Shown piece after piece: positions 1 through 12,800 of a stretch of DNA of 64,000 nucleotides. The position numbers and the translations under genes are program-made. Origin of the DNA: Lateolabrax maculatus. Its lineage: Eukaryota; Chordata; Actinopteri; Acropomatiformes; Lateolabracidae. Position 1 is the stretch's first letter. Each line of letters begins with the position of its first letter. The stretch covers positions 9,673,501-9,737,500 of the forward strand of contig CM062213.1 in NCBI GenBank assembly GCA_031216445.1. Direction: 5' to 3'. The notes under the pieces were generated by a model. It was not told where the DNA came from. It was given only the letters and a program-made list of their open reading frames with translations, and did no database searches.

Positions 1-3000
1 GGGCAGCAGGCACAGGTTGGGCTTTGTCTTGAATTGGTGACAACTCTTCATACACATGAAACTGTAGCTTAGAGGCAGTCCTTGGTGCTTTCTGCACTGA
101 GGCAGGAGCTTTCACCCTTTGAACGGGAGTACAGGCCAGAGTAGGTACCACTGTGTTGAAGTCAAAAGAGCCAAGCTCCCTAACAGAGGGCTTCGACTTA
201 ACCATCACTGGTGTCATGGGAACCACTCCCCTTCCTTTGCTTGAGGAATTTGTCACTTGAATCTTGGGCTTGACAACCTTGACCTTCTTTGTCTCCTTTG
301 TTTTCTCAGGAATTTCTGGGTTTTTAACTGAGTCTTTAGGGTTCTTAAGCAAGGATGAAGAGGGCACTGTTTTCTGTTCTGATTTCAGCTCTTTATCTGC
401 TGTTGGTGCGTTCCAGGTCCAAGCATTTGAGAAGAGCTCCTCTGGGGTGCAGCCCTTTTTGGCAGCCAAGGTAACCAATGACACTATGGCTTTGGTTGCC
501 ATTAGTCCTGCTCTTACAGGTCTTAGCACAGGAGACGGTGTCGAATCAACAAATGCTAAGCCAGCCTCCAATACTTTCCATATGCCACAGACCTTATTAA
601 GCCTTGGTTCCAGGCCAGACAGGGCCATGCGAAGGTACACACGGCCCACCACATCCTGCATCAGGGAGGGTTTAGAGAATCCTTTGACAGGGCCACAGGG
701 AGGGAAAAGTTTAGCCAATTTCGCTCCAAGTTTGGCAGAGACACTCTTACAGCGGGCTAATGTTGCACACTGAAGTTTCAAACTGACTCTGGCTTCACTG
801 GGATCCAGATGGAGAACCAGATCCGCCTGTGTAGCTGCCCAGCGAGCAGTAGCACGGCCCAGACAAGGCTCAGAGCAGCAAGAGCACTGGCAGTCAGACT
901 CATGCCCCAGGGAGGAGAGCCAGCGGCGAGGCTGGGCTTTGAGAGGGGGGGAGCTGGCTGGATCCCTCAATACTGGTTCTTTGGCAATCCACCTAGTGCT
1001 CAGGATATCCTTAAAATCATCCTCTAAGGTAGGAAGCGGAGACTGTGATTTCTGTGCTGGACGACCTTTCCTAGGTTTGATTTTCACTTCTGCCTTCTGC
1101 ACCTGATCAGAAAAATCTAAGGAAAAGAAATGAAAAGTCAATTTAGTAACTAAAAGGAAATTGACACACTCTCTAATGTATTGCCTCTGCATTACATTAC
1201 ATAATACTCAAATGCAGAAACTTATTTAGCACAATTTACTTGGAATTATTAACATAGACAACATCATTTTGAAATACAATTACACACTGGGGTCAAATCC
1301 TCACAATACAATTTTACTGAAAGTCTGTGTTGAACAGACCTGTGCAAAGCTCCAGAAGGTTTCGGACTTTGTCTAAATCAATTCCACTTTCCTCTCGCTC
1401 CCCCTGCATCAGCTCCAACTCAGCTTTCATCACCAGCAGCTCAGCACATCTAAAATGACAAAAAAAAACCATGAGAAAAGAAAAGCGTGACTTCCACTAA
1501 AAACCATGTGACTATATAGTATGTTGATCTCATGTATTGTGCTGCATATCTATATTGTGCTGTGTTCTAGGCCTATTATAAGTACAGTATTATTCAGCAT
1601 GCACTACTAGAACAAAGTCATACATTTATCATATCAGTTTTAATTTTTATTATAAAATGTATTATAAGCTTAATTTAATTAGGATTTATTGCAGTGGCCT
1701 CTACAAGTTAGGTATAGAATTAACTAGACTTCAGTATATAACTTTTACTATCTTTTAAATCAATATGCAAGACAACTATGTTGTAGAAACTGTATTTTAC
1801 CAGTTTAAAGTGGTAAAATAAACAATAAATATGCTTAAAAACTACATCAAGCTGAACAGCACACAAAACATAAAGGAAGAACTGGCTGTGACCTGTTGGT
1901 AAGTTTAGCATTGTACACTTCAGAACACAATATTTAAGAATGGCCAGTATAAGCTGATAATATCAGTGCACAAGTTATCTTTTGGACCTTGCTCCACTAT
2001 TTACATTTTAACCATCTACCGTGTACGTACTGGCTAAGTGCTTGCAGCTTCATGGCCAGTTTGAGGGCTTCTAGGCATTGGAGCCTGGCGTCATTGATGG
2101 CCCCGCAGCTGCTCCTCACAGCCACCACCTTCATAGAGCAGTTCAACAGCTCTGAGAGAAGCTGCCACTTCAGCACCAGGTTATCTCCTGTTCATAGACC
2201 AAGGGAGAGCAAGAGGATCAACAGGGCAGACAGCACTAAAACAAAATCCATGAAAGTATTAGCAGCTTTTCCATGTATTGTCGGTAACGTGTGGGGAAAA
2301 ATGTACCTTGGTCAATGAAGCGCATGTCTGAGCTGCTGCCGTTAGTCCCATATAGGCCCTTCCCCACTAACGTGACCAGCAGGCTGCAGAGAAGCTTCAG
2401 ACTTTCATACAGGGCAGTGTCTGGGCTATTTATACCTGAGACACACAAACAATTCATAGCTTCACATTCATACAATGCAAAATGAAAACAGAAAACCATC
2501 TGGTTATATCAAATAACAAATGCTTTAGCTAACCATGCTGTGTGATCTGGCCCCGCTGGGCTTGTGGCAGTGCAGCTGTGTCCAAACTCAGATAGGAGCT
2601 GCAGGTCTGGAGTGCCCGAGCACGCAGCAGGTACCAACTCTTTGACTGTCTCTGCTCATTCACTTCTTTAAGCACCTCACACAGATAAGGCATCCCACGA
2701 TCCACCTGAGATTTGGTCAAACAGGAAAGGGGCAATTTGAAAAAAATCACCCATTCTAGTAAAAGACAATAAAAACAACAATGGAATAATACAAGAAATA
2801 CTGTTAACAGACATGTTATCTACCTGCCCTGTGCTGTAACAGTACTGAGCTCTCAACAAAATGGCCATCATAGAGAGAGAAGAAGGTCCATCAGCACTGG
2901 AGTCTGAGGTAAGAAACTTTTCTGCTTCCACTAGCTGGGCCTAATAAAAAAAAAAAGAAATGGAACAATAAACAGAAAATAAACAGAAAATAAACAAACT

Positions 3001-5331
3001 GAGAATTAAAACATGAAGTGACATATATTAAGTATGCTATGAATAATTATTACAAAACTGCATTACCAAAGCCAGTTCAGGGGTGCCCATATCCAGAAGG
3101 ATACTGGCTGATTGACAGAGGGAGCTGGCACATCCGTGGGCATCAGCAAGTTGACGTGACAGTCCAATCGCAAGTTGATAAGCTTCCAAAGCTTTTAGAG
3201 GCTACAAAGAAAGTGAGATTTGATAAATAATTTAAAATAAGTAATTACCAATGTGAACACTAGCTGTAACAACCTGACACCGGGATACACCATAAACTAC
3301 ATCTTACACACCTAAGTCTTTCTGACAGTATAACTTAAAATTTAAGTCTTTGCTTTCCAACATTTTTAAACCAATTTTGTTTTAAATATGACATTTTGCT
3401 ATGTTGTACACCCAAAGAACGAAAAACATTAATTAGAATTTGGTCAATTAAGCTTTAAAATGTTATTTACAAACTTATAATGCATTTCTCTAATTCATAT
3501 AATTCTTCATGAACTTTGTGAGGTTGTTACATATTTGATAGAAGCTCAAAATCCACTTGGTACTGAAGAGAGAAACTAAAAACAACCAAAAGAAGTTCTC
3601 CAAAATTATTCTGAGCAAATGTTGTGTTGTTACCTTTCCCATGAGTTTGAAGAGAGCTGCAGTAACAGCAATGGAGCTACAGGTCTGTTTGGGGTTTCTG
3701 ACAGAAGGCAGGACTTGACTCTGCAGCAGAGCGGACCACTCATCCAGCGCTTTTTCCAAAGGCTTGCACAACTCTTAAAATTAAATAAAAAGTAATGTAT
3801 ATTAGCCTTCCACAGACAGCAACTGATGAACAATGATCTAATGTTGATTAAACCCATTAATAGTACTTGGCGAAGATATGTTCTGAAATAGAACAACTGA
3901 TTATGGTGTAAGATATAGCACAGGTGTCTACAGTAAGATGATTGATGGTTTGAAAAAAGTGGCTCTTACTGTTCTCTCCAGCCAGGTTGAAATGCAGGCC
4001 TTCATAGACCAGGATGCTGTCTTGCGTCTTCTGCTTGTCTTCATAATCAAAATCATTGGTTCCTATGGGATTGGCTACACATCGTGTCTGCTCACGTAAC
4101 TCTCGCAGTTTTTTGTCTCTTTCAATGGCCTGGCCAAAAAACGTAAGCATCATTGATTAATCACAAGACACTTTATCAGTGTATTAAACCAAAACTTAAT
4201 TCCAGATAGTTGATTATCAGTTATACAGTCTATTATCAATTCTTATAGTAGTTATATGTAGGAAAAAAACTTCAGACCATGAATATTACCATGCCGTTTC
4301 AGATTTCAGTTTCAATCGTTCTTGTTTTATGATAGAATTTGACATTCTAAACACTGACTCTTTTTATCAAAATGTAGATAGATCCAATAGAGCTCACCTC
4401 CTGAAGATTCTTCTCAAGAGTGCAGATGTAGAACCAAAGTAAAGCATGAGCCTTGTCATCCTTCAGTTTATCAGCATTCTCTGGAGTCTCTGGTTCTTCT
4501 TCAAGCAGCCGTAAAGCTTCATGGGTAAAATCAACTGCCGTGCTGTGTACAAATGAACATAATGAACACTGAGAAGGTAGGCTGCTGCACATGATGTCCT
4601 TGGTGCCAACTACTTTTCAAAACAAACAAAACAGTGTATTTGTATCTATCAAGGAACATCGCTCATTAGAAATGATGACGCAAATAAAAGTTCTTACCAG
4701 TCAGTCTGTTCACTGAAATCCTGGTAACACACAACTTGGGCCATTTCACAGAGGTAAACAGCACGTAGATGGGTGTGGGAGCTCTCCTCGTGGCAAATGT
4801 CCAGCAGATCACAGAGAGTGTTGTAACGCTCCTGTGCCGTGTCCCCTGGCACCTCCTTATAGGCACGCAGCTCTTCATCCAAAAGGCAAAGCATTACTCG
4901 CTCATCAGGGACGTCGGGACCAAAACCATCATTTAATGTCCTGTTCAAGGGTTGGGATAGGACAAGTCAACAGCTGTAAGTGTCCTTTCCATTGATATCC
5001 CATGAATTGCGTTCTCTGAGAACTTGAATTTAGATTAGAATGTGTCTGTACCTGAGACGGATGTCCTCCTCAGAGTTACGGGCTGCGTCAGTCTTTGTTT
5101 TCACCCACAGAGATACTGGTTCGGCCATATGAGTCGTGATTTTGTCCCCCAGAGCCTTTAGCCACAGGATCACCCAGCCCAGTGCTCGCTCCAGTTGTCC
5201 AGCCCGCCGAGAAGTCTGCACGGCCAGCATGAAGGGTCGGCTCAACTAGGTTATAAGAAGACATGACAATACCATAAATAATAATCAAAAATGATTATAA
5301 TAACAAATGTAATAATTTAGGTTCATCCATC

Positions 5332-5371
<40 letters not shown>

Positions 5372-7646
5372 GTCTATTTCTTAAGACAATGTGAGATATG
5401 ATCAAACAACACCTAAAGAGCTTACCCTATCGACAGAGAGAGAGGCGGGGCAATTCTTGCATAGATCCCTGCAGAGGATCTCCACTAGTGTGAAGGCCTG
5501 GTCATAGAGACGCCGGTTGTACAATCCACAAGCTAAGTTGCTCACAGCAATCACTGCAAGACACATGGTAATTACAAAAACTGTCAACAACATAATAAGA
5601 AAATATAAAGAATCTATATATTATAATTTAAGTAAGTATTTCAGAACCACTCAAATGACCTGACAATAATAATCTAGACTTTCATCACCTGCTTTGATGA
5701 GAAAGTTTTCACTTGACAGTTTACGCAGTTCAGTCATCATCAGTCCAGCTGTGGCTTGGCAGTACAGCAGCACTCTGTCCAGTGTGTCACTGTTCTCCAG
5801 CTAAGAACAACAAATCACATCAGCACTACAACACTATATCCGAGTACATTTAAAACTCTGGCAACATGTTGCAGTTGTGTGATTCATCAGTCGTATTTTC
5901 AGTTTTGTCATTACAATCATCATCATGAAATTGGACATTGCAGAAGCAGCCTCACCTGTGATGCGAGCATGCTCTCATAGGCGAATACGAAGCCTTGGTA
6001 AATACTGAAGCAAAGGGCCTGTTGCAGTCTGCCACGCTCAGACTGGCATGTTGAATTCTGTAAATAAACCACAGTTTAGCGATCTGTATAAATCCTCAAG
6101 AAAATAAATGTAATCTTGAAATGCCATTTTGATGGCTATTGAGAAAAATCCAACAGTACTCATATTACAGAATGCTTTCCCGGCTCATTTTTCCCCCTTT
6201 TCTGTTCTGTAAATACACTCACCTTCTTTAGCATCTTATATATCCGCTCTTGGTGCTCCTCAAGAAAAGAAAACCAAGACAGGAGCACAGGTCCACTCAA
6301 TCCCTTGCTGTGGCCACTTTCGACAGCCCACACCACTAGTCCGCAACCTTCCAGAACTGCATGAGCTTCTCGGTCCCCCAGAGCAGCTGGAAGAGACCTC
6401 AAGGCCCTGGCACACTCTGTCAAAGCCGGGCCACTCTCCCCGCCAGCCTTCATTGTAGAATGAATTTTTACTGCCCATTTGCCGAGCACCACAGCTGTAC
6501 ACTGACAGTCAGCACAGTCTTTGACCTTGTTCTCAATTTCATTTGCGAAGGTAGAGGCCAGATCATAGTGGCCGGCCTTACAAAGCACCTTCACTATAAT
6601 CAGCACCATTTCGGAAAGCACGTGTAAACTCGATGTCTCAGTAGACTGCTTGGACACATCCCCCTCACAGCCTTGACCACCAGTCAAGCATCTGTTGAAA
6701 AGTGTGTGCATTTCCTGGAGAAGAAAAGAAGCATCACCCTTGGTTATCGGTCCACAGCTACTCTCAAATTCAGTGATGGCATCCTCTGTGTACACAGGAG
6801 CTTTGGAGATCAAGGGAGTTGCACTTTCTGTGTCCAACAACAGGAGGAAGCTCAGAGCTTGCATCTGGCAGTGGAGTTTGTCGCGGGGATTCAGGATTTT
6901 CCTGTCTTTGGTAGCAGATAGTCCGTTCCAGAGCACCGAGAAGCAGCTCCGCACAAGAACACAGTATTCCTCAGCCTATGGACCATAAAACAATGTTAAT
7001 CTTGTTACTGTTGATGCTGAAAAAGCAGTCATGCAGTGCAGATGTGGGATATGTACATGAATTCTGTAAAAAACAAGTGATACATACCTGTTGGGCTGGT
7101 GTGAGCCTGCTGTAAAGCAACCCAGCTACATGGCTGCATAGACTGTGAGCCTCTAGGGAGCATAGCTTCTTGACAATATGGAAAATGATCTTTTCCATGT
7201 ACAGCGGGCTGCTCTGAGCAACAAGTGCTGCAGAAATATCATAGCCCTGGAGGGAAAGCTCCACCAGCTGTACTAACTGACTGACGTGTTTAAAGTCATG
7301 GGATCCAACTTCGAGCTGATGGTGACAGGCTCGGATCACCCTGTCACACAGTGTGCGACCCTGAAGGCTTGGTCGACTCTTCACATAACTCTGCAAAATG
7401 TGAAAAAACAAAGTGAGATTTATAATATCTATAATGTGTTTTGGATTTTCTACACAAAAAATAACTAATTCTGACACAGTAGATTGAACTGGGCTCATTT
7501 CTATGCAGTTTAACCCGGGTTAATGTTATTTAAAAGTCAATGCTTTAACCAGGTTCTGTGATTACCTCTAGGTCTTGAAGTAAAAGCTCCGTCTCTTTCA
7601 CCGAAGCAGTCCTCTTGATGTATTCGTCCACTTTCAAACACTTCAT
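1..7646 (-). CDS. espl1: Separase (extra spindle pole bodies-like 1), N-terminal two thirds, truncated by the window edge
   Basis: Separase is the cysteine protease that cuts cohesin at anaphase; securin and cyclin B-CDK1 restrain it. Eighteen coding exons, right to left: 7566-7654 (ATG at 7646-7644), 7088-7390, 6223-6975, 5956-6057, 5689-5800, 5426-5553, 5052-5245, 4698-4940, 4398-4542, 3970-4129, 3634-3773, 3067-3201, 2824-2940, 2534-2705, 2307-2435, 2031-2187, 1340-1449, 1-1116. All junctions are GT-AG and in phase, giving 1,432 codons with no stop. Passages resembling human separase include DDKAHALLWFYICTLEKN, THMAEPVSLWVKTKTDAAR, NDFDYEDK and GDNLVLKWQLLSELL. These belong to the helical-repeat N-terminal region. 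The last exon encodes a Cys cluster (CQCSCCSEPC) and a Lys/Pro-rich linker. Human separase is about 2,120 residues, so the catalytic His/Cys domain is off-window. The protein identity is firm; individual boundaries could be off by a few bases. Confidence 0.95.
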
Positions 7647-7815
7647 TTCGACAGCTGTAGAAAAAAAAACAAGTTAGTCAAAAGTAATTCATGTTAATTT
7701 TAAACTTCGACGAAGCGAAGAAGCTAACGTTAGCGACAACGTTAACCACAACACGACGCTGTTCAACCAACGGTAACGTTTGCTGACTGAACCGAGAGAC
7801 TAAACGCTGACTTAC

Positions 7816-7915
7816 TTCGAGCAGAAGACTTCTGTAGCAACACGTTTATTTATTTGTCCATACTGAAATAATAAAACAGCGGTACGGTTGAAAGATTCAA
7901 ATCCTCCACAATCGC
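7816..7915 (-). other. espl1: espl1 5' non-coding exon (approximate 5' end)
   Basis: Reading the minus strand, a good donor (CTCGAA followed by GTAAGTC) lies at 7816/7815. The coding exon has an acceptor at 7655-7656, leaving a 161-base first intron. The exon holds a tiny upstream frame (Met-Asp-Lys-stop, starting at 7861) and no longer frame. The transcription start was not determined; about 7,900-7,950 is assumed from the promoter-like sequence above it. Confidence 0.6.
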
Positions 7916-8020
7916 AGAAACTTCGCCCCCGCGCACCGTTTTTGAAAGGCGTTTGATAACCAATCCGACGGCACATCCGCCTTCACCCGGAAACGCAAAG
8001 ACTTGTGGGTATTGTAGTTT
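7890..8020 (-). promoter_or_regulatory. Probable espl1 core promoter
   Basis: This GC-richer island sits directly upstream of the first exon. It has a ZNF143-like element (minus strand ACTACAATACCCA, 8006-8018), an ETS-like CCGGAA (7988-7993), a CCAAT box (7960-7964), a GC-rich E2F-like stretch (7925-7940) and CHR-type TTTGAA hexamers at 7941-7946 (plus) and 7896-7901 (minus). CCAAT plus CHR is the usual design of late cell-cycle promoters, which fits separase. The motifs are read by eye; binding is inferred. Confidence 0.55.
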
Positions 8021-8039
8021 TATTATCATGACCGTCCTG

Positions 8040-8520
8040 CTGACAGATAAAAAACAGAAGTGTAACGTTCACTGATTTGACATAGTTTGTTAAATTATTA
8101 AATAAATTAATGTTGTAAGCGTTAATGTGCATTTATATTTGTGCAAACCATGCTGCACAAAACAAAGTAAACCAAATGAAATTAAGTTAAATAATTCCAG
8201 TCTGACAAGGTGAGGTGGCCATTAAATGTTCTTGGTGTTTTATGAGGTGGACAAAAAAAAAGTATTATTGTACAGTATTATTTGAGTGGTACTAAGGGGT
8301 TGGGCTTTGTAACAAATGCCATACTTAATCATCATAATTATACCAAAATACACCTAGTGTTTTTAATTACTACTTACAGACTGGCACTACACCACATGTT
8401 GACTTTAAAATCAGCTTGATTCTCTAATTGCATAATGAGCCAGCCAGATCTGAGCACCACACATTATAGTTTTTATTATCATTATACACCATTATACCAC
8501 ATTTAAAATATAATGTTTTA
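8040..8520. other. AT-rich spacer upstream of espl1
   Basis: No gene, RNA or clear repeat was recognised in this AT-rich stretch between the espl1 promoter and the transposon relic. Confidence 0.5.
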
Positions 8521-8960
8521 AAACAATTTAGGTGTATGTTAATGGTTGGCAAAATAGGTTGGGAGAAGATTTGTTTTTTGTATATCAGTCCTAAATGTTT
8601 AGCCAAACACAAAACAACAATGCTAGTGTCCCGGAGTGGACAAGTCAAAGTGCAGACATCAATGCAATCAAGCATTTGTGGCAAAGATTTAAACAATGCT
8701 GTTCATTCATAGTCCCCCCAAGCCTGACAGAACTAGAACAGTTGTGCAAAGAGGAACTGGTGAAATTATGTCAAGATGTGAACAGTTAATACAGACTTAT
8801 TGACATGGAATCAAGGATCTGCAATCGTTACTTTGTGTTTTATAATAGTACATTTGTTAAAATGTGCTCTCTTTCAAATAGACCCTTTTTGTTGATCAGT
8901 GAAAACAAAACCCAATTACATCCACTGTGATTCACTATTGTAAAACAATAAAACATATAT
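8520..8960 (+). mobile_element. Tc1/mariner-like transposon relic, transposase C-terminal fragment
   Basis: The frame from about 8,595 to 8,789 encodes VPEWTSQSADINAIKHLW followed by LTELEQLCKEE. This is the signature of the last third of Tc1-family transposases, whose usual form has WPSQSPDLNPIENLW. The catalytic Glu of the DD34E triad is Lys here (IKHLW), and the rest of the transposase is missing, so the element is dead. The ends were not resolved and the limits given are approximate. Confidence 0.8.
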
Positions 8961-9061
8961 ATGTCATGGGGCAAATGCCTTTTATGGTCACTTTAAATCT
9001 CAAATAGTCTGTGATTCCATTGCTGGCATGGGTTTGTATATGTATTTTGATTTAAACTTAT

Positions 9062-9074
9062 CCACTAGAGGGCA
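9062..9074 (+). promoter_or_regulatory. CTCF-type core motif between espl1 and pfkm
   Basis: CCACTAGAGGGCA fits the usual CTCF core (CCASYAGRKGGCR) at every position. It lies about 640 bases past the pfkm polyadenylation signal, in the 1.7-kb spacer between two genes on the same strand, where an insulator or loop anchor would be plausible. Occupancy is unknown. Confidence 0.4.
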
Positions 9075-9709
9075 CAGCTCCACTCTTCCCTTCTTGACCC
9101 ACTGCAGATCACCAGTGTTTAAATAATCAAATTGAAACTTCTCATCCTCAAGTGGAAGTGGCTGCAGGTTCAAGGGATATTATTATTAAGGATGTATTTA
9201 TCACCACTGCCATCTCAAGGGCTTCTCCATTTCTCTAAAAACTCAAGAGGACTTCTGTCAGATCGATCCTTCAAGGGCTGACGGTGCAAGTGAACAAAGC
9301 TATACAAAGTGAAAACAAACAATTATTCGTATTTGATTTACTTAATGTAATCTATCTGCATTTTTGAGTCCCTCTCAGCATGATGATAACCCTGATCTCT
9401 CAGTTGACAGGAAATGAAAATGCAAAAAAGCTGGGATTGAAAAAGTATTTAGTTTAGATTTTAGATGAGAATAGATGGATAAAAAGTAGGCAGGGTGCAA
9501 AAGACAAGAAAACCCCAATGTTTAAGCTGCAATGGGAAAGAGCTTCTGTGAATAGAGACCGCTCTAAAAGAGACTTCATCATATAAATACCTTCAGTTTT
9601 TACCTCACAGCATGCACAGCAAATGTTTTCTGTAAAAACAGTCCCCCGTGTGACTTTTGAGTGTTAACTGTGAGACTTGCTGCGTGTTTTGGTGATATAA
9701 TTATCATCT

Positions 9710-9715
9710 TTATTT
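9710..9715 (-). terminator. pfkm: pfkm polyadenylation signal
   Basis: On the minus strand AATAAA lies about 105 bases beyond the pfkm stop codon, so the 3' UTR would be only about 125 bases. It is the first canonical hexamer downstream of the stop. Confidence 0.75.
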
Positions 9716-9817
9716 AGATTGCACTTTTCAGAGACAGACTTTTAAACAGTACTTTAAACAGAAGACAGTCAGGTCATGTCAGGTCCTGATGGCAAGAGTA
9801 ATCATATAGAAAAGCGA

Positions 9818-12800
9818 CTAAGGAGCTAAGCCTCTCTTCTTGATGATGTGTTCAATCTCAGCCTTTTCAGTGGTGTCCAGACTGATCTTGTACTTGGCCA
9901 GGATTTTCAGGATAGGCCTCAGCTTTAGCCACCACTGTGTTTTTGGAATACGGTGTCTGTGGAGGACAACACATGTCAGTGCAAAGAGGAAAGTGAAAAC
10001 AACAGGACCAAATTTCTTAAAGCCTAGGTAGTCAAATAAGTCAGATATCTAAATTAAAGATGGTTGAAGTAATTTATGAGCACTAGGGGGCAGAAAGACT
10101 CTAAAGTAACTCACCACAATCTTAAGCTTTATAACTAACACAGTAGCAAACAACTGCCTATGTCCACATGTACTGTCGCACAAACACAGCAACATGGACA
10201 TGATCGGAGTCGTATTGATGTTTCAACCCTGGTTTGGCCCACTAACTCTAACTTTTAGAACAGAAGAGAATAAGAGACAAGAAAATAAAGTGACAGGATA
10301 GAAAGGAAGTCTTACTCAAAATCAGTTTGATCTTTAAGTTCTGTCAGAGGCTGGAAGACCAAAGATCTCTTCTTCATGCCCAACACACAGGCTGAATCGG
10401 GAGAGTTGGCAAAGATACGACCTGGAGGGTTGAAGTTGAGAATATAGTACGCATTAGCACAGGGAACACAGCAGGTCACCACATCACAATCCTATACAAC
10501 ATTTTGTCATGTCCTCACCATGTCTGTAGCAATCCTTCAGCTTGTCAGTCAACCATAACACAGACTTGATCCCCATCTTGGTGGCAAAATTCCTGTCGAA
10601 GGGAGTAGGGGTTCCACCCTAAGAACAAAAGATTGGTTTCTTTATGTTCATGAAACTGAATCGGCTGGCAAAGAGTCTAGGCACAACAAAAAGAGGATCG
10701 GTGTCTAGTAGCCCACCTGCTGCATATGTCCAAGTACATTCTTCCTGCAATCAAACACACCCTTGCCCTCCTCTGTGTACAGGTTGAAGATGAAGTCCGT
10801 GGTGTAGTTGAAATTGCATTTCTCATTTCTGAAACCAAAAGTAGAAAATTGGGTGAGATATGAAGCCACAGTGAGCTGCAGAGTGTAAAGTTGATTCGTA
10901 CAAACCTCAGAATCAGTCCCCTTTTCACTGTGGTCTTCATCTTCTCCACCAGATGTTCCACATTCACCTACAAACAAATTAACTATCAGACCACTGAGTT
11001 TTAAAAATGTCAATCCATACATCCATCACTGATGTATGTCATCACTTAGCTTCCTCTTATTTGTACATTCATAAGGACAAACCTCTAGGTCATGAATGTT
11101 GAAAGGCTCCTCATAAATGTATGCAGCGTCAGCTCCAGATGCCAAGCCAGCCATTGTAGCCAGGTAGCCGCAGTATCCGCCCATAGTCTCAACAATGAAC
11201 ACTCTTCTCTTGGTGCCGGCAGCAGATTGTTTGATCCTGTCGCATGTCTGACAAGCAAACAGGGAAAGAGAAAGAGAGAAGAAGTTTAGAAAATAAATAA
11301 GAATAAGAATATAGTGTGATTTAGTTTCTGGATAATCTGGTGTTTGTTTTGTGTTCTTAAAGAATTGTACCATGGTTATAGTGTTAAGCGCAGTATCTGC
11401 GCCAATACTGAAGTCAGATCCAGGAACATTGTTGGAGACAGTAGCAGGAACAACGACAAGGGGAATACAAAGTTCCTCATACTTCTCTCTAGCCTGCACC
11501 ATCTCCAGACCCCCAACAAAGGCCTAGTGAAGACAGGAAGGAAGGAAGAAATTAGGCAAATGTCAGTTAGTGACTTTCACTAGCATTTACATGCTGGGTT
11601 TTCATGCAAGGGCTGTTTTTGGGTAAAACTATTGTAGCAAAGCCTTTATATTTCAGCTGCTCACCTCAAAGCCTCCAATAATGACTATACCATGAATATT
11701 GAACTTAGTGATGCTCAGACTGATCTCCTCCATGAACTCGTGTGGCAGGGATCTTTGCAAAAGGGGAAAACACAGAATCATAGGAGATTACACCTGCTCA
11801 GTGTTAAGTTAAAAGCAGCACTCATACAAGTTAAAAACAATCAACAGAGCAGTTTGTTGAAATATCTCACCTCTTTGTACCCAGCATGGAGCCCCCCTTC
11901 CCAGTCCATCCTGCCACTCCAGACCAACCAATAGGCTCAATCTGTGCAGGGACAGAGGGCATGATCTATCAGGCTCTTTCATATGTGTAGGCTATGCATT
12001 AATATGGTAATGCTGATTAACCGTCATGAAAGTAAAAGCCATCTTGTTTGTATAAATGTGTGCAGCTAGAATTTACCATTCCATGAGCCAAACCATCGAA
12101 GCCGTCGTGCACTGCCAGTATCTGGTGGCCCTGGAGGAGCCCGATCCTGACAGCTGAACGAACCGCAGCATTCATTCCAGCACACGGAGCTCCCACGTTC
12201 ACAATGGCAATGTTGATGTTACTCTGGCACGGGCACATTCATAAAAACATTTGTCAGAATAAATATATTTTGGGACTTATTGACTGTGAGGAAGTGTAAT
12301 GTAAAATAAGACGGTACAACTGTAGTTCCTGACCTTTTTATCCGGGGGGTGCACATGAGCCAGCATTTTGTAAGTGTTCCAGTTGTTCTCAAAGCTCCTA
12401 TTGACAAAAATGTGGAAAATGTACAGAAATTTGAAACACAATACAGCATTACATTTGAGCAATGCAAATGGACACACAAAAGTTCATGCCTCACTTTCCC
12501 CTGAGCTTCACTGCATCTTCAAACCTCCCTTCACCCATGGCTGTAGTGACATCTTTAGTCTGATGTGAAGATGAAAAGACAAAAATACCAGCAAAATATC
12601 AAACATATAGCTTGCATATTTTGTAAGTGCTCATCCAGTTCATTGGGAAAGCTAACAAAAAACTCTCGCTGTTGAAATCATGTTTTTCTGTTCATTTTGT
12701 ACAAACTTAAAAAGAGAGATTTGTTTTACATATGGAAGAGATTTAACTCACCACTTGCACACACTCCATAAGAGGCAGCCTGACAGCCATGTTTCCAGAC

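Noticed and set aside
264..773. Plus-strand open frame of 169 codons
   Set aside because: It is antisense to the last espl1 exon in the window, whose minus-strand frame is open for all 1,116 bases and matches separase. The plus-strand product has no recognisable domain.
6361..6988. Overlapping plus-strand open frames opposite the largest espl1 exon
   Set aside because: Shadows of the 251-codon espl1 exon on the other strand.
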